Assembly (NCBI GenBank): GCA_942486035.1
Contig: CALNXK010000108.1
Location: forward strand, 1,221,001-1,285,000
Length of the DNA: 64,000 bases
DNA from: Porites lobata
Taxonomy: Eukaryota; Cnidaria; Anthozoa; Scleractinia; Poritidae
Direction of reading: 5' to 3'
The notes beneath the pieces were generated by a model. It was not told the DNA's origin. It did no database searches and was given only the letters and a program-made list of their open reading frames with translations. A program made the translations under genes and the position numbers. Of this stretch, positions 53,865 through 64,000 are shown piece after piece. The first letter of the stretch is position 1; each line of letters starts with the position of its first letter.

Positions 53865-55452
53865 GAACCTCGAATTTTTCTTCTGGAGAAGTAGGAAAAG
53901 GAAAAGGTGAAAACCTGACAACCTTTCTTCTTCTGCCGAACATTGGTGCAAGGGAAAATAGCTATAGTATGACGTAAACATTATTAATCACGGCAGAAAA
54001 TCAAACCACCTTTACATTTTATTTCGCACAACAACCCTTAAAAATTCTTCTAATTTAGGTGCCTTTTTACTTCAATAAATAAAAACAAAATGGTCATAGT
54101 TGTCACTAATATTCTCGAATGCCACAGTCAAAGCATTGATGCAAAATTGTAACAGTCATTTTAAGTTTGTATAGAGGTATTTTTAATTTATCCTTTCAAT
54201 AGAACGAGAAAGAAAATTTTGCTTGTTTATATAAACATTGTTACGGATTTGTATTTTTTGTGTCTTTTGTCAAGGTGCGACAGGCCAACTAAATGTACCA
54301 CCAGGAAGCAGGTGTTATTCGTAGCTACGCCCCCTTGCTTTTCTTCCTGTATGAAAGGGAGAGGAAAACTTCGGTTGTCTGTTCATGTGTCTAAGAGGCC
54401 AAAAAGTACGAAATTGTATCTTCAAAGTTTTAAGTCCCCTCTGACATTTAATCATTACCCATCAACTCCTGAAAGGCTTGGCCAAGTCTATGACCTAAAA
54501 AACTAATTCGTATCCACTTTCGACTCACTAATTGGGAAAGGATTGGGGGCAGGGGCGAGGGCGCTTTAGTTTTCAGGATGCGGTGGTACGTCCGACTTTG
54601 GATGAAAGTGGCGGGAAAACGGTGCCTCCCAGCCCCTCGTTTGTTTATATCAGGCTATGCAAACGCAGGAAAAAAGTTTTCTATTGCTTTTATAAAATAA
54701 CTTTCCGGAGAAAAAAAAAAACCCTTTGTTTAGGTTACTGATTAAAAGAGAAATTCTTACCAGTCGCGAAATCTGGTACACGAAGCTTAATGTAAGTCTA
54801 ATCAGTTCTTGTTTTGCAGTAAAGATGCTTTCCAAAAAGATTTTCCAAGTTTCATCCGACGAGGTAGTGGGTAAGTTAAGTAAATTTGTCGAGTTTTCAA
54901 CTCAAAAACATTTTAAAATTGGTGCTTGTGTGATCAGCGCGCGAAGAGCAAAACATCTTGACTCCACACATGTTTACATACTCTCATGCAAACACACGGC
55001 TCTCGGCCAATCAGAGCGCGCGCGTACTATATCTTAGTTCATTTATAAACGTTATTATCAGCTGTGCAGTAGTCTTTAGACTTCTCGTTTTTTTGTCCTT
55101 AATATTTTAGCTGATTAGATCTCTTTTCTAGAGATCCAACTTTGACATGCAACAGGAACTTCGTCCACGGTTTTTGCAGTAAATTTAGTATGAAAAACGT
55201 TTTAAGGCTTACAAGTATTTTTTTTAATTTGTCCCTTTACAAGCAATTTATTTGTAAACGTCAAATTACACAGTGCATAAGGAAATGTACCGAAGCTTAT
55301 TAAATTTTTTCTTCAAAAATGCGGCGCTTAAAACCATAGTAATATCTCTTAGTACCGTATTTATACGGATAAGCGCAGTGGCGCTTATTATATTCCCCCA
55401 AATGCGGTGCTTATTTGACATGTTTGAGTAATCACTGTAATTTGCAACTTAA

Positions 55453-55570
55453 GACTTTATTACATTTAGGACAAAATGTTATTACATTGAGGTCTTTATT
55501 ATATTTAGCACAAAATGTTATTACATTTAGGACTTTATTACATTTATGGTCGTAATTATTACATTTAGGC
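55453..55570. repeat. Tandem repeat of TTATTACATTTAGGAC
   Basis: TTATTACATTTAGG, ACAAAATG and GACTTTATTACATTT alternate in a roughly 33-bp unit for about 118 bp. Confidence 0.75.
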
Positions 55571-57207
55571 CTTCTACAAACGATAAGTACAAGCTAAAGT
55601 ATAGGATCTAAAAAGACTTGGATTGGTGTCAATGGCTTGTCTATAAAAGTAAATGTAAGGGAACGGTCACTTTTGCGATGAAGGGGTCATTAACTGAGCC
55701 ATCATTCTGCTGCAGTGGGTAAGAACTTAGCATCAAAGCTGCTTTCCTTGCAGTGTCGATACACTGCTTATCTCACGTATTATAATCAAATTAACTAAAG
55801 GTAATTTTCATTCTGATACAAGTGTAAGAGGGCTCCAGGACTCGGGCAAAGCTTTGATACTTTTTTTCTTTTTAATGACTGACAGCAACACAACCTCTTC
55901 AGTTCAGTTTCTTACAACAGCTAATCACTAACTGCTGACCATCCAACTATACAACTAACTTAAGAATAACGCAGGTAAGTTCAGGCTTGCTGACCATGAG
56001 AGTTAAGAACGCTATCCCGAATGACTCTAGCGAATTTCTTGTTGTTAACCAAAGTTGAATAAACAAACCTATAAGAAAACCAATGAAAGCAGGACAGCTA
56101 AATCCAAGAGGCTCAATCTTAAACCAAAACAGGAACTCTGATATAGATAACAATCAAGGTCAGCGATGGTTCCAATGCGTACCCACTTAAAAGACTGACA
56201 ATGAAACTTAATTATACCACAAGCTTAATGACACCTATGTCAATAAACCTATTAAAAAGGTAATAACACTCAAAAACCTAGCTGTTAACACTTATACTGG
56301 TCAACCTTGTTCTTCAACCTAAACATAACGAAACCCAACGCACAAGCGAACGCTCAAGAACAAACAAACTTGTCACCAAAAATCCCTATGATAATGATGT
56401 CAAAAAGCAACCACAAAACTACTTCATAACTCAAGGAAAGTTTAGAGAGCAAAATCTCAAAAAATCGGTAAGGTTTTAACCCACAAAATTAAAGAGCACG
56501 TAAAAGCCTGGCAATTCAAGCGTCCTCTATCGAAAAAAGAAGAGCTCTTTCGAACCGAAAATTTGTATAAATAAAGGTCAGCTGCTGTAATACCACATTA
56601 AAGTAGAAACTCAGAAGAATCGATAATTCCTTGGTTTTAATTTTTGTGACGTCAAGTAAGAGCCGAGAATAAAGCCGACTCGGATTTGTGCCTCGCTGTG
56701 CGATCGACGCGCGCTCCATGTGCGATGTCAAATTTCGACAAAATTATCAACTCGCTCCGCAAGCGGCCTTATGGCGAGCACGTTTTTTTCCTTTAGATCC
56801 AAAAGTAGCTAAAAGTTGACAAGAAATGGACAAGTTATGAAGACACCAACTTAGTATCAAGCATAAAAAATGTTTTGGAGTTTGAAATGTTTTCCTTTTA
56901 TCGAACGATAAAAGAATTAGGTTCGGCTTTAATATGTTATGGAGAATTATTTTGATGAGATCTCGTAGGTAACACTCTCCCCGGACTAGGTGATTCCATA
57001 ACTGAGAAAGTCAGGAGAAAAATAATGAAGGGAAAATAATTTATCATCTCTCGGGCGACCTAGAAACATTTTCATTGCTGCAGCAATTTTCTAGCCTCTA
57101 AAGGGGAAGAACAACAGTGCAACTTTTCCAAATATATATCATTCAGCTAGAAATTCAGTGATATAATGACATGTTACAAAAAAACGTTTGATGTTTGTAA
57201 ATTGCAT

Positions 57208-57213
57208 TTTAAT
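57208..57213 (-). terminator. Possible poly(A) signal ATTAAA
   Basis: Lies about 105 bp downstream of the stop codon of the upstream gene; a single weak hexamer, so low confidence. Confidence 0.25.
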
Positions 57214-57317
57214 TTTAGGCGACTCCCAGCTAATTTTAATAGTAGCCTATAGTTCCAAAGGCACAGTGGTGAAATGAGAAACGATGGGTTTACTTGCAAT
57301 ACTTGTTTTAATATTTC

Positions 57318-57463
57318 TTAAATTGAGTATATAGCATTGGCATTCTGTTTTCCGACACAAGTGTCATTTGGCTCACACTTTTCAAAATCCTTCGTAACGC
57401 ACTTGTTTGGAGACTCCTGGCCGGCAAGAGCCTCGCCTGCTTCGGGTCCTGACCAACATTCTC
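57318..57463 (-). CDS. Upstream gene last exon: module 3, C-terminal half, short
   Basis: 146 nt ending TAA at 57318-57320. Encodes GECWSGPEAGEALAGQE, SPNKCVTKDFEKCEPNDT, CVGKQNANAIYSI. Four cysteines are kept, but the protein stops right after the Ile-Tyr strand. Confidence 0.75.
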
Positions 57464-60400
57464 CTACAAAAAAAGACGAAAATATCAACAATTAAATTTA
57501 ACATATGATGGTTTGGTTGCGTAGTAGCTCAGTCCGTGTCATTACGTTGTTTCCTTAGAAAGTAATTTTGTTTTGTGTTACATCCACAAGTACAAATGGG
57601 TACCTAAGATATGCTGTTTACATGCAAAGGAGTTAGAGGTGATGTGGATACATAGCACTGAAACAAGGAGAACTCTGGTCATGTTATTAAAGCCTCTAAT
57701 GTCTTGTTGTTAGAGTTAGGGTTAGGGTTAGGGTAAGGGTCATGTTGTTGTTGTTTCTTGAAACCAGTGATAACGCAGTTCTCTCTAGTTCAAAAAGAAA
57801 ACAAGCCGCTTCCTTTTGAATGAGGCAAAGCGAAAAAGTTTTAACAGACGCACGCGACTGCTTGAATGATAACAAAACATTTTCTTCCCATGGGTTTGAG
57901 TCCCACACAAGAACCGTTCAAGCAGTCTCGTGCGTCTGTTAAAAAATTTTTCGCTTTGCCTCATTCAAAAGGAAGCGGCTTGTTTTCTTTTTGAACTAGA
58001 GAGAACTGCGTCACCCATAGGTTTGGGTCGAACGTCAAACCTCACAGGTGCTGAATCTATTGCTATTGAAGAAACTGTACTGTTCTCGCGCGACAGTGCA
58101 GCATTGTATTTTTACATACTGTATTATAACAAACACGCCTACCGTAAAATTGAATGCCAAAATGCGAATATCGCTTTTCCTTAGCTTCTTTTGCGCAGCG
58201 ACAAACTAAGTCTTCAATAAAGGTGTCCCAGTTGCCCCAGTCAATTGGTTTACCGCTATATCTTTTGCTTGACTTGTCACGGTCTGTAAAAAGCAGTACT
58301 GGAAGCTGTCTGGGTCCACCCTTTTTTATGCGATCTTTGTAGCAGCCAACAAACTTAAAGGGCACTGAACAACTTGGATCTGTAAAACAACCATCACTGA
58401 GCGCTTTATACGATAATGAATTACTAGATTATAAATTTGACGTTTATGCCTCCCCGCCCATTTTTGTTATTCAAGTTACAATCACGGTATATAGTATTTG
58501 GGAATGTTTTTATAACTAAATACCATAATTGCCCCTTTCATGCCGTTTATGATAATAGCCAAGGAAGTACTTTTCCCCTTTGCTAAATAGTTCTCCCCTT
58601 CCGGATTCCTTCAGTCTAGTTAATGTTGGGATATGATAGAACAATCAAGCGCTCAAACACCCTAGGTTTGTTGGGCAAGGAGGCTGGGGAAAGAAGCAAA
58701 GGACAGATAAAAAGTTGAATCCTTCCCAATGATTTTGAGCATGATTGTAGGTGGGCTTGGGATTTTTGTCCAGACCTAGATAGCTCTAGATCGTATATCC
58801 TTGACGTTCCAGCAAGTAAACCTTGCTCAGCTCGCCTGATACGCGAAAAAGATTCAAGCTACTAACAGGAATAAGCCAACTGGAGTAAAAACAGTCTGCT
58901 TTCGGATATACATTTGATAATTCACTAGATATCAAATTTACCTTGAGTTTTTGCAATGCCGTATACGTAATTGGCCTTTTGTGTACCAATACATTCCAAG
59001 TTGTTTGCATTAGGATTGGCTGCACATGTCTGATAGTTCCTGGTCAAACATTTGTTATCATCACGCCCAATTTTGTTGTATTGGATTTCATCATCTGGAC
59101 CTGACCAGCATTCGCCTAATAAAGGATTTGGAATTGATTTAGCGAAGAACGGTTTTGCAACAGGACGCAATTCTTGATACCGTGTGGCACTAAATTTTTG
59201 CGGGAGTTTATTTTTGCGGATTGGCGATTTTTTGTGTTTTGTGGGAAGTAATTTTTGCGATTAAGAAAAATTGGTTTTCCTTGCTGGAGATTAATTTGCG
59301 ATTTTCAGAAAGTACCCAGTACCCAGCATTGATAATATCGTCGTTTTTGTTAAGTACGTGCAAAAGAAAAAAAAATACTACGGTATGCGTACCCTATGTA
59401 AGACCAGTAATTCATTGTATACCGTTTGATGTTGAATGAAAGAGGCAAGTTATGATTGAACAGACACGATTTCTTAGTACTGTATTTTTATGTAGTGAAT
59501 TTTAGTTAGAGAATATTTACTCTGGAGTAATTTTTGCGAAAAAAATGCTTGCGGTAATTGTTATTTGTTAACTTTATTTTGCGGATCGCTGGAAAAATAG
59601 CAAAAATTAGAACCCGCAAACATTTCGTGCCACACGGTAACTCTGAAATATTAGTATTGGCATCTTTAACGAAGTAACAATATTTCATCAGTAAACAGTT
59701 ATCATTAAAACAGGGTTGTTGCAGACACCAAAAAATAATTCAAAACAGTGTGTTGAATTATTTTTTTCCTGTTACTTAAAACAGTACTTAGCGCGGCTTC
59801 GTGGGTTAAACTCGAGTATGTCTATAGCTTTTAAAGATAGAGAGAATTGAGAGAAATGTGTTGGGGAACTGTTACCCTGGTGAGCACACTAGAAGTAACA
59901 CAAGTGAGTCAGATGAAAAAATCAGATTACTCCTAAAAGAAGTCGAACCTATGTCCTTCTGGTTACTAGTCCAGTACAGGAGCTTGAGGCTCCTGTCCAG
60001 TAAAATAGCATTACTAAAGCTCGATCATTTGGCGTGGCCTAATAGCGCATGGCTTGGTCAGAAACAGTACTGCTACTTCATATCAAACAAACTTACCAAA
60101 AAACTGCAAACCAAAAAAGCGATAGTTGTTCTCGGCTGCTTTCTCTGCGCATCTACAAACCAAGTCTGAGATATAAGAATCCCACTTGCCCCAATCAATT
60201 CTTATGTTGCTATAAAGTAAAGATTTGTGATCACGGTCGGTAAACATCAATTTCGGTAACGGACGGGGAAGCACTTCGTTGTCTTTGTAGCATCCAAGTT
60301 TATGAAAAGTCACTTTACAAGCGGGCTCAGCGACTAAGAAACCAAACACATAATAAAGCCTATTAGTTCGGTATCCCTGCAATTCTGTCCTGTTCTCTCC

Positions 60401-63400
60401 ACCTAGGAATGTTACAATTGTTTTAATCCTGCAATCAGCTTACCATCGCCATCACCAGCATAGGGGTGAATGGACAGGACGTTTGAGAGAATAAACGTTA
60501 GGTTATTACAAACTGCAGTTAGTACGATGCAGGTAAAGCTTTAAGCTCTATATTAGCTTGTGGCTATGTTACATGTTTTCCTTTCATTGTCGCGTCCGTT
60601 TAACCTCAATATTTGGTAAAATATGGATTCAAATGATGACATGCTGAAACACCTCAAGGTAACTTGCCTGCGTAGGTAACCCAACATTCAACATTCCATT
60701 TTGCCATTGAAAATTTTCAAGTTTCTTTTTAAATGTCTCTCTGTTCGATTCATTGCAGTACTACAGTGTGTACAGTCTTGTTTTTCTGTTCTATCTACAA
60801 CGCAGGTTTATATGCCTTATAATATATTTTCGATGTATTATTCATTCAAAATGTTTCGCGTTTTCGATGTGGCTTCAATCCAGCGGCTAATTAATTGTAA
60901 CCAGCCGGCGCTTATCATACTAGGAAATATACAAACGATACACATCCTCGTTTCCAAACAGCGGCACGGCAGCCTCTTACACAAGCTGTTTACGTGTGAA
61001 TGAATTTTAAAAACGTGAAATAGTTTACACCTACACGAAGTCGAAAAAGGTAAAGGTCTGACAGAAACTGAACGAACGAAATGCAAGATATTGCTTTATA
61101 AATGTAATCTGCTTTTTCTACCTGCAAAAAAACATCTGTTTACATCCTTAGCGAAAAAGCGCCGAGGACCAGGCAATAGGAGATAAGATTGTTACTTAAA
61201 AATATTTTGCATGAATAATAAAACAATAATTGAATTCATCTTTCGTATGATATGAAGAATTACGTGGATCTCAGAGGCTTTTATTCACGTCGGCCCTCTG
61301 CGTATGTTATACCCCTCGCAACAGTCGATCAGCATAATTCTTCACATCATACTCAGCCTCATTTTGTAATTGTTAAGAACTAGTCTTGAGCCTTGCCTTA
61401 TTAGGCACTATGCTTACCTTGTAATTCAACAGTATAAACAAAGTTTGTTTCTTTTTCACCAGCACATTCTTCAGGATCGGAAGGATCGCACCGCTGCTTA
61501 AGGTCACGTGTAATGCACGTATCCGCTAGACCAGCTCTGTTGTACGTGTCTCCAGTGTCCGGTCCGGACCAACACTCACCTACACGGTTTGAATTGCTAA
61601 AGGTTGTTAAATGTTTATTGAATGATTCAACGTCCATTTAGTTTGTTTGAGACAAAGGGCCTGGCTACTACATTTGCGACGTAACACTCGAAATATTCGG
61701 TAACGAACCTTAACGGAAAGAACATTGCATTAGATTGATCGTAACCCTGAACTGTATTTTATGTTGGACGGGCATTCTCACGGGACCACTGTCAGTTAAC
61801 AGTTTGTAAGTAGATCCCCTCATAGGTTCCTCTCTAAAAAAAAGTTTACTAGGTAATTGCAACGGCGAGTTCTGGCGAGCCACTTAATTTGATTGTTATG
61901 GAAAATATTTGGATAATATTAGTTATGTGGTTGCTTGGCAAGCTCGAGAGCTCGGTATCGACACATCAAGTACAGTTTCCTGGGGTCGATTGTTCATCGA
62001 GACCGGTTGACACATCGAGCTCGATGAACCTGTATCGAGCTCTGTTACCAAATAACTAAACTGATCCGTTTTACCATAGCAAATTCCTTTAGAAATTGCT
62101 TTTAGATTTAACTTACCATAGAACTGGATACTAAAGAATTGATAATTGAGAACTTTTGCTTCCTTTGCACAGCGACATACAAGGTCCTTCATATAAGAGT
62201 CCCACTTTTGCCAATCAACAGGAATATTAGAGTACTTCTTTACTGATGGGTCTCGATCTGTAAACAGCAGTTTTGGGAGTGGTCTTGGGTTTGACATATC
62301 ATCCCTAAAGCATCCTACCTTTGTATAGACTGCGGGACAGGTTGTAACTAAGAGAGAAAAGTAGAGATAAGTAAAGGTCGGCAATAAAATAACCACCCTA
62401 ACATCAACTTAAGTAAAATAAGTAAATCTGGTTAGCTTGATATCGCCATCATCATTGCTAGCATTCCGGCTTCTCTGCAATCTACCCAGTTTGCGCTACT
62501 TCCTACCTGGAAGACTAGGGGATCACACTTCGTCTCGTCTCTACCCTTCGTCTAGTTCGGCAAGGATTGCCTTACAGGGAGTACAAGACGAAAACGAAAA
62601 CGAAAACGGTGGGGATCCTATCGAGCTACGCTGGCTTAGAGGGACTTACTGACAGAAATACATGTCTTTAAAAATGCTGATCATGCAAATTTCATGGTCG
62701 TAAAGTCAACTTAAGTTTAGGTTACAAAACATTTAAAAATTAAACAGCTCCTGCACTCCTAGAAAGTCACAAACACATGTACGTATAATAAGTTTATTAC
62801 CACTTGAATCAAATGAAAGATCCAGACTTGGATGAGAAGGAGAGGAAGAAGAAGGTGGTACAGTTGGGACCCCTGAAAAAGAAATAGATAGGCAGCTTAA
62901 TCATATACTCGTTCGCTTATTTAAACTTTCATGAACATTATCGACCGGGTAAGAAATATTCGAGTTTAAACACTACTGTCCCTAGTTAGTGAAATCACCC
63001 AGAAGCAGTAACAAGGATTGCTGTTGCCAAAATTTTGGAATTTTAAAGAAAAACATACCATAAAACTCAAATTACTGCAGAAACGGCAGTAAGAATATTT
63101 CCAGAGCTCAGTTTCTTTTACTGTCTACATGATATTTTTTGTCATTTTTTAAAAAAAACGCAAGTAGCTTGCCTTGACGTCTCGTATTCAAAGTCTTCTT
63201 TTCAATTTTAATCAATTAGAGGAGGTTGCCTGGTTGAGTTTGTAAGAGTTTTCTTCTGCTTTCCTTAAGTCGAGAACCTATCTACCAGAACATAGACAAA
63301 ACAAGGATACCCTTTCCAAAAGTTGAATGATTGAAGCCTGACCAAGTCTCCTGTTTTCTCAGCATAAATACTGGCTAAAGAAAGTGGCAACAAGAGGAGT

Positions 63401-64000
63401 GCACTCTTTATGACGCATAGTAGGGAACGACACAGCAAGTGTCCATAAAATAAGGCGTCGTCCTTATAGAGAGCCAAATATAATGACTGGCCATCTCGTG
63501 ATCTGGTTTAAGGGAGGTTTCCGTTTAGAAAGAGTTGACTGTATTTATAGAAAAACCAAACCTGGACGTTCACGTACGATCATTTCATTAAATTCCATCA
63601 AGATACATAGCCTACCAGCAAGCTCTCCATTTATGGCGAGCGAATGAAGCGAGCCGCGAGAAAATGTGAGAGCGAGCCGCGACTGACCCGCGGCACTCGC
63701 TTGACTTCTCGCGACTCCACCAAATGGAGAGCTTGCTCGCATGCTACGAGATACATGAACTCCATGGAAATACATGGAGTTCTGTAGAATTCCATGGAGC
63801 TATTTTCTACGGGTTGTTTTACCTTTGTTAGTGTTGACTTGACAGAAAGCCTGGCTTAAGATGCCAACCATATCTGGAAGATTATCGTAATTTTCAATAC
63901 GGAATACATTTTCTTTATCTGGATCGGTAGCCATCAAATTCAATTCCTCATCGTTGACCTGATTCCCCACTCCAACCACTATGATGGTTACACCAGCTGA
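57318..64000 (-). CDS. vWA and three-module cysteine-rich protein, 3' part of gene
   Basis: Minus-strand gene whose 5' end lies beyond the right edge. Eight exons in the window join in one frame to 478 residues: the end of a vWA domain (63823-64000), a Ser/Pro linker (62801-62872) and three two-exon modules (62117-62347 with 61418-61579; 60097-60333 with 58942-59115; 58143-58379 with 57318-57463). Modules have the same eight-cysteine pattern and the same internal phase-1 intron as the neighbouring large gene, so the two are paralogues in tandem. This one shows no mucin exon in the visible part and no linkers between modules. It is probably an extracellular adhesion or matrix protein. The visible C-terminus (NANAIYSI) has no membrane anchor. 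What precedes the vWA end is unknown. Confidence 0.75.
57711..57740. repeat. Short interstitial telomere-like repeat
   Basis: AGAGTTAGGGTTAGGGTTAG then GGTAAGGGT: about four TTAGGG units, one altered. Confidence 0.8.
57768..58013. mobile_element. Foldback element with about 97-bp arms
   Basis: 57768-57866 and 57917-58013 are near-perfect reverse complements (GACGCACGCGACTGCTTGAA against TTCAAGCAGTCTCGTGCGTC; AACAAGCCGCTTCC against GGAAGCGGCTTGTT). Spacer about 50 bp. The protein frames at 57696-57908 (minus) and 57930-58184 (plus) both read the arm sequence and are not genes. Confidence 0.8.
58143..58379 (-). CDS. Upstream gene: module 3, N-terminal half
   Basis: 237 nt, phase 1-1. Encodes DPSCSVPFKFVGCYKDR, RQLPVLLFTDRDKSSKRYSG, PIDWGNWDTFIEDLVCRCAK and YSHFGIQFYG. 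Confidence 0.85.
58380..58941 (-). other. Intron between modules 2 and 3 of the upstream gene
   Basis: 562-bp GT..AG intron; nothing else recognised. Confidence 0.5.
58942..59115 (-). CDS. Upstream gene: module 2, C-terminal half
   Basis: 174 nt, phase 1-1. Encodes GECWSGPDDEIQYNKIG, DNKCLTRNYQTCAANPNANN, LECIGTQKANYVYGIAKTQ. Confidence 0.85.
59116..60096 (-). other. Intron splitting module 2 of the upstream gene
   Basis: About 1 kb. The words TTTTTGCGATT, TTTTTGCGGATT and related recur in 59190-59620. CCGTGTGGCACTAAATTTTTGC (59180) and its inverted counterpart GCAAACATTTCGTGCCACACGG (59616-59637) form terminal inverted repeats, so about 59180-59637 is probably a MITE. Confidence 0.55.
60097..60333 (-). 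CDS. Upstream gene: module 2, N-terminal half
   Basis: 237 nt, phase 1-1. Encodes VAEPACKVTFHKLGCYKDN, RPLPKLMFTDRDHKSLLYSN, IDWGKWDSYISDLVCRCAEK and YRFFGLQFFG. Confidence 0.85.
60334..61417 (-). other. Intron between modules 1 and 2 of the upstream gene
   Basis: Near 61240-61370 lies a palindromic repeat: TATGATATGAAGAATTACGT pairs with AATTCTTCACATCATACTCA. The family is also present near 39640-39925. Nothing else recognised. Confidence 0.5.
61240..61370. repeat. Dispersed palindromic repeat, CATACTCAGCCTCAT family
   Basis: See the related stretch at about 39780-39925, which shares ATACTCAGCCTCAT and a GGATCTGCATAGTACTTCTT-like segment. Confidence 0.55.
61418..61579 (-). CDS. Upstream gene: module 1, C-terminal half
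   Basis: 162 nt, phase 1-1. Encodes GECWSGPDTGDTYNRAG, ADTCITRDLKQRCDPSDPEE, CAGEKETNFVYTVELQ. Confidence 0.85.
61580..62116 (-). other. Intron splitting module 1 of the upstream gene
   Basis: 537-bp intron. A GAGCTCGGTATCGACACATC and CACATCGAGCTCGATGAACC palindromic patch lies near 61945-62040; class unknown. Confidence 0.5.
62117..62347 (-). CDS. Upstream gene: module 1, N-terminal half
   Basis: 231 nt, phase 1-1. Encodes VTTCPAVYTKVGCFRDD, RPLPKLLFTDRDPSVKKYSN, VDWQKWDSYMKDLVCRCAKE and YQFFSIQFYG. Confidence 0.85.
62348..62800 (-). other. Intron before module 1 of the upstream gene
   Basis: 453-bp GT..AG intron. The 71-codon plus-strand frame inside has no recognised domain. Confidence 0.5.
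62801..62872 (-). CDS. Upstream gene: Ser/Pro linker exon
   Basis: 72 nt, phase 1-1, acceptor TTTTTCAG, donor AGTG|GTAATA. Encodes GVPTVPPSSSSPSHPSLDLS then FDSS. Confidence 0.65.
62873..63822 (-). other. Intron between the vWA exon and the linker
   Basis: Contains a short inverted-repeat element at about 63610-63760. Confidence 0.5.
63610..63760. mobile_element. Short foldback element, AGCAAGCTCTCCATTT family
   Basis: CAGCAAGCTCTCCATTTATG at 63617 is inverted at about 63720-63737 as AAATGGAGAGCTTGCT. The interior holds GAGCGAGCCGCGA words. A single end of the same family occurs at about 31937-31957. Confidence 0.6.
63823..64000 (-). CDS. Upstream gene: vWA domain, C-terminal part (exon cut by window edge)
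   Basis: Reads SAGVTIIVVGVGNQVNDEEL, then LMATDPDKENVFRIENYDNL and MVGILSQAFCQVNTNK. This is the late strand IIVVGVG and last helix of a vWA domain, with a closing cysteine. The metal-site motifs lie off the window. Confidence 0.85.

Larger units (their letters stand above)
53865..57317. other. Intergenic region between the two vWA genes
   Basis: The promoter of the large gene should lie in its lower part, but no convincing TATA box is seen. A tandem repeat lies at 55453-55570. On the minus strand an ATTAAA sits at 57208-57213, about 105 bp past the stop of the upstream gene; it is a possible poly(A) signal. No coding exon recognised. Confidence 0.45.
57464..58142 (-). other. Intron splitting the last module, with foldback and telomere-like repeats
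   Basis: Phase-1 intron. It carries (TTAGGG)n-like sequence at 57711-57740 and a foldback repeat at 57768-58013. Confidence 0.6.

Noticed and set aside
53757..53981. Longer start for the large gene at 53981
   Set aside because: It would add 39 polar or mixed residues before a clear signal peptide; the Met at 53864 is the better start.
57696..58184. Two frames on opposite strands sharing FSLCLIQKEAACFLFELERT
   Set aside because: They are the two arms of one foldback repeat.

Overview
This is an AT-rich animal nuclear sequence. Coding exons are short and widely spaced, introns carry GT..AG (twice GC..AG) ends, and most of the space is decayed transposons, palindromic elements and microsatellites. 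The mix of CR1-like and Penelope-like retroelements, many foldback elements, and secreted vWA/mucin/cysteine-rich proteins suggests a cnidarian, most likely a hexacorallian such as a stony coral. That placement is inference; no marker gene is present.

All cellular genes are on the minus strand and read from high to low coordinates. (1) Positions 64000-57318 hold the 3' part of a gene that enters from beyond the right edge: the end of a von Willebrand factor A (vWA) domain, a Ser/Pro linker, then three copies of a cysteine-rich two-exon module. (2) Positions 53864-15610 hold a complete 21-exon gene model for a secreted protein of about 1,398 residues: signal peptide, Pro/Ser-rich stalk, vWA domain with a metal site, a 311-residue Pro-rich then Thr/Ser-rich mucin-like exon, then five copies of the same module separated by short Pro/Thr/Ser linkers. 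(3) Positions 13371-11143 hold a three-exon gene for a secreted Pro- and Cys-rich protein of about 220 residues.

The striking unit is the module. An N-terminal half (Cys, GC[Y/F]xD, RPLPxLLFTDRD, DWxxWD, VCRCA, ending in an aromatic-Gly pair) and a C-terminal half (GECWSGP, KCxT, ECVG, TNxVY) lie on separate exons. The two halves are always split by a phase-1 intron at the same place. It has eight conserved cysteines and resembles a divergent WSC-type domain. Every internal exon in all three genes is symmetric phase 1-1, so modules and linkers can be duplicated without frame damage. The local gene cluster looks built that way. vWA plus mucin plus repeated Cys-rich modules fits an extracellular matrix, mucus or skeletal-matrix adhesion protein.

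The left 11 kb has no cellular gene that I can see. It holds two decayed CR1-like reverse transcriptases, Penelope-like remnants and repeats. The introns of the large gene hold many non-autonomous DNA transposons. These include a 2.3-kb Mutator-like element with about 0.4-kb inverted arms and a 10-bp target duplication, a hAT-like element with an 8-bp duplication, an element with TTAA at both ends, a terminal-inverted-repeat element carrying a C2H2 zinc-finger fragment, and overlapping palindromes. No rRNA, tRNA or CRISPR array was found. Exon boundaries were read by eye from splice signals, phase and homology between modules, and no transcript data were available.
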